Shown piece by piece: positions 1-5,490 of a stretch of 6,064 bases of DNA. The notes beneath the pieces were generated by a model. That model made no database searches and had not been told where the DNA came from. It worked only from the letters and a program-made list of their open reading frames with translations. Numbering within the stretch: position 1 is the first letter of the stretch; every line of letters starts with the position of its first letter. A program made the translations under genes and the position numbers. The stretch is taken from NCBI GenBank assembly GCA_033722375.1, contig JAWVZB010000147.1, forward strand, positions 1-6,064, written 5' to 3'. This stretch comes from JAWVZB01 sp033722375. Its GTDB lineage: Bacteria; Actinomycetota; Nitriliruptoria; Nitriliruptorales; Nitriliruptoraceae.

Positions 1-381
1 CACCCCGCAGTGGCCAACCTCACCCAGGCGGCGGGCATCGTCGGAGTCCAGTCCCATCAGGGTCGGCATGTCGAACGCCACGCTCAGCCCGTGCTGGCCC
101 GCCTCGACCAGATCGTGGAACCGCCGGTTGGTCTCGTCGGGGTCTGCGAACCCCGCGAACTGGCGGATCGTCCACGGCTTGGTCCGGTACATCGACGCGT
201 ACACACCCCGCGTGTAGGGGTAGACCCCCGGGTAGCCGACCCGCTCGGGATCCACCTCCACGTTGTGCGGCCCGTACAGCGGCTCCAGCGGGATACCCGA
301 CAGCGTCTGGAACTCGCTCTCGCGCTCCGGAGCATCCTCGTACCGGCTGCGCCACTGGTCGTAGAGCTCTTCCCAGGACAT
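1..381 (-). CDS. B12-dependent acyl-CoA mutase large subunit (isobutyryl-/methylmalonyl-CoA mutase family), N-terminal part
   Basis: Partial gene: 127 codons from an ATG at 381-379, continuing off the left edge. The family catalyses adenosylcobalamin-dependent 1,2-rearrangement of acyl-CoA skeletons (methylmalonyl/succinyl-CoA, or isobutyryl/n-butyryl-CoA). Seen: an N-terminal stretch with TLSGIPLEPLYGP, then YPGVYPYTRGVYASMY (about residues 50-65), KPWTIRQFAGFA (68-79), GLSVAFDMPTLMG (from about residue 98) and LGEVGHCGV at the window edge. These are hallmark motifs of the TIM-barrel CoA-binding domain. The GHCG form and the short N-terminus resemble IcmA-like actinobacterial proteins. Phe75 occupies the position of the substrate-contacting Tyr89 of Propionibacterium methylmalonyl-CoA mutase; Phe is known at this place in isobutyryl-CoA mutase. 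The B12 domain may be a separate small subunit or lie further along, outside the window. Start support: GGGAGGAG 6 nt upstream. The family call is firm; the substrate is inferred. Confidence 0.93.
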   Translation of the reverse strand, partial: MSWEELYDQWRSRYEDAPERESEFQTLSGIPLEPLYGPHNVEVDPERVGYPGVYPYTRGVYASMYRTKPWTIRQFAGFADPDETNRRFHDLVEAGQHGLSVAFDMPTLMGLDSDDARRLGEVGHCGV

Positions 382-555
382 CCGCGGCTCCTCCCGTCCG
401 GCGCTCCCGAGGGTAGGTTCTCGCGGCGCGACCGGGACGCGTTCCAACCCGTCCGTTGTGCTCCGCGCGCGGTGGGAGGACACCCCGCGGACTCCCCCGG
501 GCCCCGGTTCGCGGCCCCCGGGTACCGTCGGCGCAACTCGGGCGGTGAGGGGCAG
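382..555. other. Divergent intergenic region between the mutase and sigma-like genes
   Basis: This 174-bp GC-rich region must carry the promoters for both divergent genes. On the minus strand TACCCT (415-410) fits the TAnnnT shape of a -10 box and would give a leader of about 20-25 nt before the mutase ATG, but no good -35 is seen at 16-19 bp. On the plus strand TACCGT (523-528) is a possible -10 for the sigma-like gene, again without a convincing -35. CCCCCGGG occurs twice (494-501 and 515-522), 21 bp apart start to start and just upstream of TACCGT. No RNA gene or extra ORF is supported here; the open reading frame on the plus strand that runs through it is only an upstream extension without a credible start. 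Confidence 0.5.
388..395 (-). promoter_or_regulatory. Ribosome binding site of the mutase gene
   Basis: On the minus strand the sequence reads GGGAGGAG, 6 nt before the ATG at 381. It is a near-perfect Shine-Dalgarno match and fixes the mutase start. Confidence 0.8.
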
Positions 556-1629
556 GTGACGACGGCGCAGGCGGCGGACGACGCAGTTCTGGTCTCCCGT
601 GCCCAACTCGGTCATCGCGACGCCTTCGAGGAGCTCGTGGAGCGGCATCTGCCGGCACTCCACGATCATCTGGCGCGGGTCAGCGGGGACCCCTCCACCG
701 ACCTGTCGGTCCACGTGCTCGAGGACGTGGTCGACCAGCTCGGGACCCTCGAGGATCCCGAGGACTTCCAGGCCTGGTTGTACGCGCTGGCCGGCGACCA
801 CCTCCGCGGCCTCGAGAGCCGCGACGTCCCCCCCGCCCCGGACGACGCGCCCCGCTCCCATCGAGCCGTCCTCCGGGCGGTGGCGGGGCTGCCCCTCGCG
901 CAGGCCCGCGCGTTGGATCTCGTGGTCCGGCGGGGCTTGTCGAACGACCAGGCCGAGCTCGCACTCGGCGCGGACGCGGGGCGCGCTCTGCAGCGAGCGA
1001 AACGGAGCCTGAACCACGTCGCGGCGGACGGTGCGGCGACCTACGCGCTGCTGGCACCCTACGACCCCCCACCCACCGAGGCGGTCCTCACCCCCGTGCT
1101 CCGACGGTGGTCGGCAGCCCCACCGCCGCCCGAACCGGGTTCCCGCCATGGCCTCGTGGTCTGGGGGGCCGCGGCCGCGGCGGTGCTGCTCGGGATGGCG
1201 GTTCCGGCTGCTGCCGGGATGATCCCGACCAGGGAGCCCGAGAACCTCAGTCCGGTCGAGTACACCGCTGCTCCCTACACCGAGCCGACCGAACCCGAAA
1301 CGCCACCACCGACCGAGCCCCAGGGCGCGACCCTGCCAGACCTCCCCACCTTCGAAGCCGAACCACCAGCGGAACCCGAGCCCGAGCCGACGGCAACGCA
1401 GACCAGCGAACCCACCGAGACCCAGGAGCCCACGGAGTCCGAGACCACGCCCACCGAAGAGCCGTCGGAGGACTGCGCGCTGCCACTCGAACCGCTGTGC
1501 CCGAGTCCGAGCCCCTCGCCCTCGCCTTCCCCGTCTCCGTCCCCATCACCCTCGGAATCCGGAACCACGTCGGAGTCGGCAGGCGGATCCGAGACTGAGA
1601 CCGAGTCCGAGACCACCGCGGGCGGATGA
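556..1629 (+). CDS. Membrane-anchored ECF-sigma-like protein with extracytoplasmic Pro/Glu/Thr/Ser-rich tail
   Basis: Predicted 357 aa. The start is GTG at 556, preceded by GTGAGGGG; the frame stays open to position 10, but that extension is antisense to the mutase. Residues 7-89 resemble sigma-70 region 2 of ECF factors (DDAVLVSRAQLGHRDAFEEL, then EDPEDFQAWLYALAGDHLR). Residues about 101-153 resemble region 4, with an HTH-like stretch (GLSNDQAELALGADAGRALQRAKRSL). Both are weak matches: the usual acidic/Gln motif of region 2.2 and the basic/aromatic residues of 2.3-2.4 are not evident. A Pro-rich linker and an Arg pair (183-184) precede one hydrophobic helix at about 199-222. The C-terminus (223-357) is low-complexity, rich in Pro, Glu, Thr and Ser, with (Pro-Ser)x9 at 316-333 and only two Cys, 307 and 315. 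By the positive-inside rule the sigma-like part is cytoplasmic and the tail outside. ECF factors with C-terminal membrane extensions are known in Actinobacteria. Function is unknown: it could be a tethered sigma factor, a decoy or an anti-sigma-like regulator. The next gene begins 4 nt after its stop, suggesting an operon. Confidence 0.75.
   Translation: MTTAQAADDAVLVSRAQLGHRDAFEELVERHLPALHDHLARVSGDPSTDLSVHVLEDVVDQLGTLEDPEDFQAWLYALAGDHLRGLESRDVPPAPDDAPRSHRAVLRAVAGLPLAQARALDLVVRRGLSNDQAELALGADAGRALQRAKRSLNHVAADGAATYALLAPYDPPPTEAVLTPVLRRWSAAPPPPEPGSRHGLVVWGAAAAAVLLGMAVPAAAGMIPTREPENLSPVEYTAAPYTEPTEPETPPPTEPQGATLPDLPTFEAEPPAEPEPEPTATQTSEPTETQEPTESETTPTEEPSEDCALPLEPLCPSPSPSPSPSPSPSPSPSESGTTSESAGGSETETESETTAGG
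1501..1554 (+). repeat. (Pro-Ser)x9 coding repeat
   Basis: Nine consecutive Pro-Ser dipeptides (residues 316-333 of the sigma-like protein). The codons vary from unit to unit (CCG AGT, CCG AGC, CCC TCG, CCT TCC, CCG TCT, CCA TCA), so the repeat is kept at protein level and is only approximate in the DNA. It probably forms an extended, wall-spanning stalk. Confidence 0.9.
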
Positions 1630-1633
1630 CCAC

Positions 1634-3100
1634 GTGACCCCGGATCCGGCCCATGACAGCACCGGGGACATGCCCCCGGCGGCGTTCCGCGAACACGGCT
1701 ACGCCGTGGTCGACCGCATCGCCTCCTACCTCGAGGAGGTGGGGGAACTCCCCGTGCTCTCACCGGTCGAGCCCGGTTGGGTCGCCGACCAGCTGCCGGC
1801 GACACCGCCGTCCGACCCCGAGTCGATGGAGCAGATCCTCGCGGACGTCGACGCCATCGTGGTTCCCGGGCTGACCCACTGGAACCACCCGGCCTTCCAC
1901 GCCTACTTCGCGATCACCGGTTCCGGACCGGGCATCCTCGGCGAGGCCCTGACCGCCGCCTTCAACGTCAACGGGATGCTGTGGCGGACGTCACCGGCGG
2001 CCACCGAGCTCGAGCAGGTCACCCTCGACTGGCTGCGTCAGCTCCTCGAGCTCCCGGCGGGGTTCGCCGGTGTCATCATGGACACCGCATCGATGGCGAC
2101 CCTGGTGGCGCTCGCCGCGGCCAGGGAGGCTGCGGGCCTCCAGATCCGGACACAGGGGATGGCGGGCCGGGCGGACCTCCCGCCGCTGGCGATCTACGCC
2201 TCGACCGAGACCCACTCGTCGATCGAGAAGGCCGCCATCACGCTCGGCCTCGGTCAGCGGTCGGTCCGCAAGGTGGACGTGGACGAGGCCTATCGGATGG
2301 ATCCCGGCGCGCTGCGCCACACGATGCTCGAGGACCTGCGCGCCGGAGTCCGGCCGCTGGCGGTCGTCCCGACGGTGGGCACCACTGCCACGACGAGCAT
2401 CGATCCGGTGACCGCGATCGCCGACGTCCGCGACGAGATCGAGGAGGAGCTCGGCGGCAAGGTCTGGCTCCACGTCGACGGGGCGTACGGGGGCCTCGCG
2501 GCCATCTGCGAGGAGCACCGGCACGTCCTCGACGGCGTCGAGCGGGCGGACTCGTTCGTGACCAACCCGCACAAGTGGCTGTTCACCCCGATCGACTGCA
2601 GCGCCTTCTACGTCCGCGACCCCGACGTGCTGACGACGGCGTTCTCGCTCGTCCCCGACTACCTCGAGACCACCGACCACGACGTCACCAACTACATGGA
2701 CTGGGGCGTGCAGCTCGGACGGCGGTTCCGGGCCCTGAAGCTGTGGATGGTGATCCGCTGGTTCGGGGCGGACGGGCTGGCTGCCCGGATCCGCGAGCAC
2801 GTCCGGCTCGCCGGCCTCGTCGTCGACTGGGTCGAGCAGCACCCGGACCTGGAGCTCGCTGCCCCCGCTCCGTTCAGCACCGTGTGCTTCCGGGCGGCCC
2901 TCGACGATCACGACGACCTCGATGCCCTCAACGCCGCACTGATGGAGCGGGTGAACCGATCGGGGCGCGCGTACCTGTCGCACACGGTGCTCGACGGCCG
3001 CTACACCCTCCGTCTCGCGATCGGGAACCTGCGGACGACCGAGGAGCGGCTGCGGGACACGTTGGCGCTCGTCGACGAACACCTCGCCGACCTCGCCTGA
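1634..3100 (+). CDS. PLP-dependent aromatic-L-amino-acid decarboxylase family protein (group II)
   Basis: 488 aa from a GTG at 1634; an ATG at 1670 (476 aa) matches the usual family N-terminus (MPPAAFREHGYAVVDRIA) and may be the true start. The family removes the alpha-carboxyl of an amino acid to give an amine, in the cytoplasm as a PLP-dependent homodimer. Numbering from the GTG, visible landmarks are THWNHPAFHAYF (substrate/PLP entrance), NVNGMLWRTSPAATELE, His194 in ETHSSIEKA (stacks on the PLP ring), PTVGTTATTSID, Asp282 in HVDGAYGG (pairs with the pyridine nitrogen), and Lys314 in NPHKWLF (Schiff-base lysine). Tyr354 (NYMDW) matches the catalytic-loop Tyr of true decarboxylases, which is Phe in the related aldehyde synthases. 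Gly362 in LGRRFRALKLW sits where plant enzymes have Gly for indolic and Ser for phenolic substrates. Length and motifs are complete. The substrate is not determinable; tryptophan, phenylalanine, tyrosine or DOPA are candidates. It apparently shares a transcript with the sigma-like gene. Confidence 0.93.
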   Translation: MTPDPAHDSTGDMPPAAFREHGYAVVDRIASYLEEVGELPVLSPVEPGWVADQLPATPPSDPESMEQILADVDAIVVPGLTHWNHPAFHAYFAITGSGPGILGEALTAAFNVNGMLWRTSPAATELEQVTLDWLRQLLELPAGFAGVIMDTASMATLVALAAAREAAGLQIRTQGMAGRADLPPLAIYASTETHSSIEKAAITLGLGQRSVRKVDVDEAYRMDPGALRHTMLEDLRAGVRPLAVVPTVGTTATTSIDPVTAIADVRDEIEEELGGKVWLHVDGAYGGLAAICEEHRHVLDGVERADSFVTNPHKWLFTPIDCSAFYVRDPDVLTTAFSLVPDYLETTDHDVTNYMDWGVQLGRRFRALKLWMVIRWFGADGLAARIREHVRLAGLVVDWVEQHPDLELAAPAPFSTVCFRAALDDHDDLDALNAALMERVNRSGRAYLSHTVLDGRYTLRLAIGNLRTTEERLRDTLALVDEHLADLA

Positions 3101-3103
3101 TCC

Positions 3104-4093
3104 TCAGCGGTCGAGCTCGAGGCTCTCGAGCAGCCGGTCCGCCGCCGTGTACGGGTCCAGCTCGCGCGCAGCGACCTCATCCGCGAGCGAGTCGAGCAGG
3201 TCGTCGCCGCCGTCCTCGAACGCGTGGAAGCGTTGACGCACCTGCTCGAGGGCGATCTCCCGGACCGCATGCAACGCGCGGTGCCGGTGCCGGGCGGCCA
3301 GTCCTCCGCCGCCCTCCAGGTGCTCGGCGTGCTCGTCGAGCGCATCGACCAGCTCGTTGATCCCCTCGCCGCGGACGGCGACCGAGCGCAGGATCGGCGG
3401 GACCCACTCCTGCTCGTCGTCCTCACCGAGGGTCGCGTGGCCGAGCTCGAGCATGCCCCGGATCTCGGACTCGAGCTTGCCCGCCCCGCCCTGGTCGGCC
3501 TTGTTGACGAGGAAGACGTCAGCCACCTCGAGGATCCCGGCCTTGGCGGCCTGGATCGCGTCGCCCATGCCGGGCGCCAGGGCGACCACGGTGGTGTCGG
3601 CGGTGTCGGCGACCTCGACCTCGGACTGGCCCACCCCGACCGTCTCGATGATGACGACGTCGAAGCCGGCAGCGTCGAGCACCATCGCCGCCTGGGGAGT
3701 CGCGAACGACAGTCCGCCGAGGTGTCCCCGGGATGCCATCGAACGGATGAACACGCCCTCGTCGTCGTGATGGTCCTGCATCCGGACGCGGTCACCGAGG
3801 AGCGCCCCGCCCGAGAACGGCGACGACGGATCGACCGCGATCACGCCGACCGTCCGCCCCCGGTCTCGCAGCTCGCGGGCGACCGCGTTCGTGATGGTGG
3901 ACTTCCCCACCCCCGGCGAGCCCGTCATGCCGATGATCCGTGCCCCGCCGGTGCGCTCGTACAGCGAGCCCACGACCGCGCGGAGCTGCTCGGTGGATCC
4001 GTCCTCGACGAGCGTCAGCAGGCGCGCCAGCGCCCGGCGGCGCGTGCGATCCTCGTCGAGTTGCGCCAGCAGCTCGCTGACATCAGTGGGCAA
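3104..4093 (-). CDS. meaB: MeaB/ArgK-type G3E GTPase, chaperone of B12-dependent acyl-CoA mutase
   Basis: 329 aa from a TTG at 4093-4091. MeaB-type proteins bind the acyl-CoA mutase and use GTP to gate loading of adenosylcobalamin and removal of inactivated cofactor. Numbering from the TTG, visible motifs are the P-loop GSPGVGKS (58-65), VDPSSPFSGGALLGDRVRM (87-105, the family signature with Mg-binding Asp), FIRSMASRGHLGGL (115-128, switch region), ETVGVGQSE (150-158) and the base-specificity motif NKAD (197-200). The C-terminal third (from about residue 240) is the helical dimerisation part, with the usual family length. Start choice: an upstream ATG at 4174 would extend the protein 27 residues into the end of the thiolase gene with no family-like sequence. 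The TTG has GAGG 5 nt before it and gives a normal N-terminus. It lies 7 nt after the thiolase stop, so the two are co-transcribed. Its likely partner is the mutase at the left edge. Older annotations call this family LAO/AO transport ATPase, which is misleading. Confidence 0.93.
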   Translation of the reverse strand: MPTDVSELLAQLDEDRTRRRALARLLTLVEDGSTEQLRAVVGSLYERTGGARIIGMTGSPGVGKSTITNAVARELRDRGRTVGVIAVDPSSPFSGGALLGDRVRMQDHHDDEGVFIRSMASRGHLGGLSFATPQAAMVLDAAGFDVVIIETVGVGQSEVEVADTADTTVVALAPGMGDAIQAAKAGILEVADVFLVNKADQGGAGKLESEIRGMLELGHATLGEDDEQEWVPPILRSVAVRGEGINELVDALDEHAEHLEGGGGLAARHRHRALHAVREIALEQVRQRFHAFEDGGDDLLDSLADEVAARELDPYTAADRLLESLELDR

Positions 4094-4098
4094 GGTGG

Positions 4099-4102
4099 CC
4101 TC
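4099..4102 (-). promoter_or_regulatory. Ribosome binding site overlapping the thiolase stop
   Basis: On the minus strand the thiolase stop TGA (4103-4101) continues into GAGG, 5 nt before the TTG at 4093. This supports the TTG start of the GTPase and suggests translational coupling. Confidence 0.55.
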
Positions 4103-5300
4103 AGACGTTGAGCAGGATGGCGTCGCCCTGGCCGCCGCCCCCACAGAGGGCCGCAGCTCCCGAGCCGCCGCCACGGCGCTCGAGCTCGTTGATCAGCGAC
4201 ACGACGATCCGGGCACCGGTGCAACCGATCGGGTGACCCAGCGCGACCCCACCACCGTTGACGTTGACCTTGTCCTCGTCGAGGCCGAGGTCGCTGGTGG
4301 ACGCGATCGCGACCGAGGCGAACGCTTCGTTGATCTCGTAGAGGTCGAAGCCGTCGGGGTCCTGGTCGACCTTCGCGGCGGCGGCACGGATCGCGTTCGA
4401 GGGCTGCAGGTGCAGCGACGGGTCCGGGCCGGCGACGGTGCCCCACGCGGTGATGGTGGCCTTCGCATCCAGGCCGAGCTCCTCGGCCTTCGCACGGGAG
4501 GTCAGGATCAGCGCGGCGCCACCGTCGGAGATCTGCGACGCGTTGCCGGCGGTGATGGTGCCGTCCTTGTTGAAGGCGGGACGGAGCTTGCCGAGGCTCT
4601 CCACGGTGCTGCCGGGGCGGATGCCCTCGTCCTGGTCGACCGTGACCGGGTCGCCCTTCCGCTGCGGGACCTCGACCGGAACCACCTCGTCCTCGAAGGC
4701 ACCTTCCTTCCAGGCGGTGGCGGCGCGCTCGTGGCTCCGAGCCGACCACTCGTCCTGCTGCTCGCGGGTGATCTGGAGCTCGTCCTTGTTCTCCTGGTAG
4801 TCGTCCGTGGCGGCACCCATCGCGCACGCGTCGAACGCACAGGTGAGGCCGTCGTGCATCATCACGTCGACGAGCTCGCCGTTGCCCATCCGGTAGCCGA
4901 ACCGGGCCTTGTCGAGGACGTAGGGCGCCTGGCTCATGGACTCCATGCCACCGGCCACCACGACGTCGAACTCACCGAGCCGGATCAGGTCCCGCGCGCG
5001 GCTGATCGCGGTCATGCCGGACAGGCACACCTTGTTGATGGTCTCGCAGGCCACGTCCATGTCGATCCCGGCTTCGACGGCGGCCTGGCGGGAGGTGATC
5101 TGGCCCTGGCCGGCCTGGAGCACGTGACCCATCACGACGTAGTCGACCTGATCGGGCTCGACACCGCCCCGCTCGAGTGCCGCACGGATCGCGTGGCCAC
5201 CGAGCTGCATCGCGGTCAGCGAGCTGAGGCCGCCTCCGAACTTGCCCACGGGCGTACGGGCGTAGCCGACGACGACGACATCGTTCGCGGACGTGTTCAC
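4101..5300 (-). CDS. Acetyl-CoA acetyltransferase (thiolase II)
   Basis: 399 aa from a GTG at 5300-5298, with AGGAGG 5 nt upstream. It catalyses the reversible condensation of two acetyl-CoA to acetoacetyl-CoA in the cytoplasm. Landmarks numbered from the GTG: RTPVGKFGGGL near the N-terminus, nucleophile Cys92 in INKVCLSGM, VVAGGMESMSQAPY (114-127), a cover-domain stretch CAFDACAMGAATDD, NEAF (324-327), His356 in GGVALGHPIGCTGAR and the acid/base Cys386 in LCGGGGQGDAI. All four catalytic elements of the thiolase fold are intact and the length is normal. An in-frame ATG 19 codons further upstream lacks a good RBS and adds non-family residues. It heads a minus-strand operon with the MeaB-type GTPase and is divergent from the epimerase. 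In Streptomyces, as I recall, epimerase, acetoacetyl-CoA thiolase and MeaB-type genes are also neighbours, so this is probably a conserved actinobacterial arrangement. A broader 3-ketoacyl-CoA substrate range cannot be excluded. Confidence 0.94.
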   Translation of the reverse strand: MNTSANDVVVVGYARTPVGKFGGGLSSLTAMQLGGHAIRAALERGGVEPDQVDYVVMGHVLQAGQGQITSRQAAVEAGIDMDVACETINKVCLSGMTAISRARDLIRLGEFDVVVAGGMESMSQAPYVLDKARFGYRMGNGELVDVMMHDGLTCAFDACAMGAATDDYQENKDELQITREQQDEWSARSHERAATAWKEGAFEDEVVPVEVPQRKGDPVTVDQDEGIRPGSTVESLGKLRPAFNKDGTITAGNASQISDGGAALILTSRAKAEELGLDAKATITAWGTVAGPDPSLHLQPSNAIRAAAAKVDQDPDGFDLYEINEAFASVAIASTSDLGLDEDKVNVNGGGVALGHPIGCTGARIVVSLINELERRGGGSGAAALCGGGGQGDAILLNV

Positions 5301-5305
5301 GGGAT

Positions 5306-5311
5306 CCTCCT
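5306..5311 (-). promoter_or_regulatory. Ribosome binding site of the thiolase gene
   Basis: AGGAGG on the minus strand, 5 nt before the GTG at 5300. It is a perfect Shine-Dalgarno core and decides the start over the upstream in-frame ATG. Confidence 0.85.
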
Positions 5312-5346
5312 GGGCGGCGAGCGGACCAGCTGACGGTCTGGCGGCC

Positions 5347-5352
5347 ATGGTA
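5347..5352 (-). promoter_or_regulatory. Candidate -10 box for the thiolase-GTPase operon
   Basis: TACCAT on the minus strand fits TAnnnT and would place transcription start near 5340, giving a leader of about 40 nt that contains the RBS. No convincing -35 hexamer is seen at 16-19 bp. A TTGACC lies further up (5400-5395), too far away to pair with it. Confidence 0.3.
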
Positions 5353-5386
5353 AGCACGCGGTGGGGCGACGAGCGACCCGGGGACG

Positions 5387-5399
5387 TGACCGTCGGTCA
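5387..5399. promoter_or_regulatory. 13-bp perfect palindrome, candidate operator in the divergent region
   Basis: TGACCG-T-CGGTCA: 6-bp arms around a single central T, midway between the divergent thiolase and epimerase genes. Its right arm overlaps TTGACC on the minus strand (5400-5395), which resembles a -35 hexamer. Size and symmetry suit a dimeric repressor such as a TetR- or GntR-family protein, but no regulator gene is in the window. Confidence 0.4.
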
Positions 5400-5432
5400 A
5401 CCGAACGAGCCGGCGAAGGTCGCCCGAACGGG

Positions 5433-5462
5433 TTGGGCCGCGGGTCGACCTCACGGCATGCT
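5433..5462 (+). promoter_or_regulatory. Weak candidate promoter for the epimerase gene
   Basis: TTGGGC (5433-5438) and CATGCT (5457-5462) are 18 bp apart. They would start transcription near 5469, about 22 nt before the GTG start and ahead of the RBS. Both hexamers are poor matches, so this is only a suggestion from position. Confidence 0.22.
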
Positions 5463-5477
5463 CGCGGCACACCTGTC

Positions 5478-5485
5478 GAGGAGGA
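5478..5485 (+). promoter_or_regulatory. Ribosome binding site of the epimerase gene
   Basis: GAGGAGGA, 5 nt before the GTG at 5491. It favours this start over the in-frame ATG at 5458, which has no such site. Confidence 0.85.
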
Positions 5486-5490
5486 CTCCC

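Noticed and set aside
10..555. Upstream in-frame extension of the sigma-like gene to give 539 aa
   Set aside because: It runs antisense through the mutase coding region and has no family-like sequence. The GTG at 556 has a GAGGGG-type site and starts exactly where the sigma-like similarity begins.
1991..3082. 363-aa minus-strand open frame opposite the decarboxylase
   Set aside because: It is a GC-driven shadow of a complete, motif-rich decarboxylase, with no recognisable domain or RBS.
1777..3360. 527-aa plus-strand open frame overlapping the decarboxylase in another frame
   Set aside because: It is Arg/Pro/Gly-rich low-complexity translation without motifs; the overlapping decarboxylase frame is clearly the coding one.
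3224..4111. 295-aa plus-strand open frame opposite the GTPase
   Set aside because: It is antisense to an intact G3E GTPase with all nucleotide-binding motifs, and its composition is typical of a reverse-frame artefact.
3891..5333. 480-aa plus-strand open frame opposite the thiolase
   Set aside because: It is antisense to an intact thiolase with all catalytic residues, rich in Asp/Val/His as expected from reversed GC-rich codons, and has no domain.
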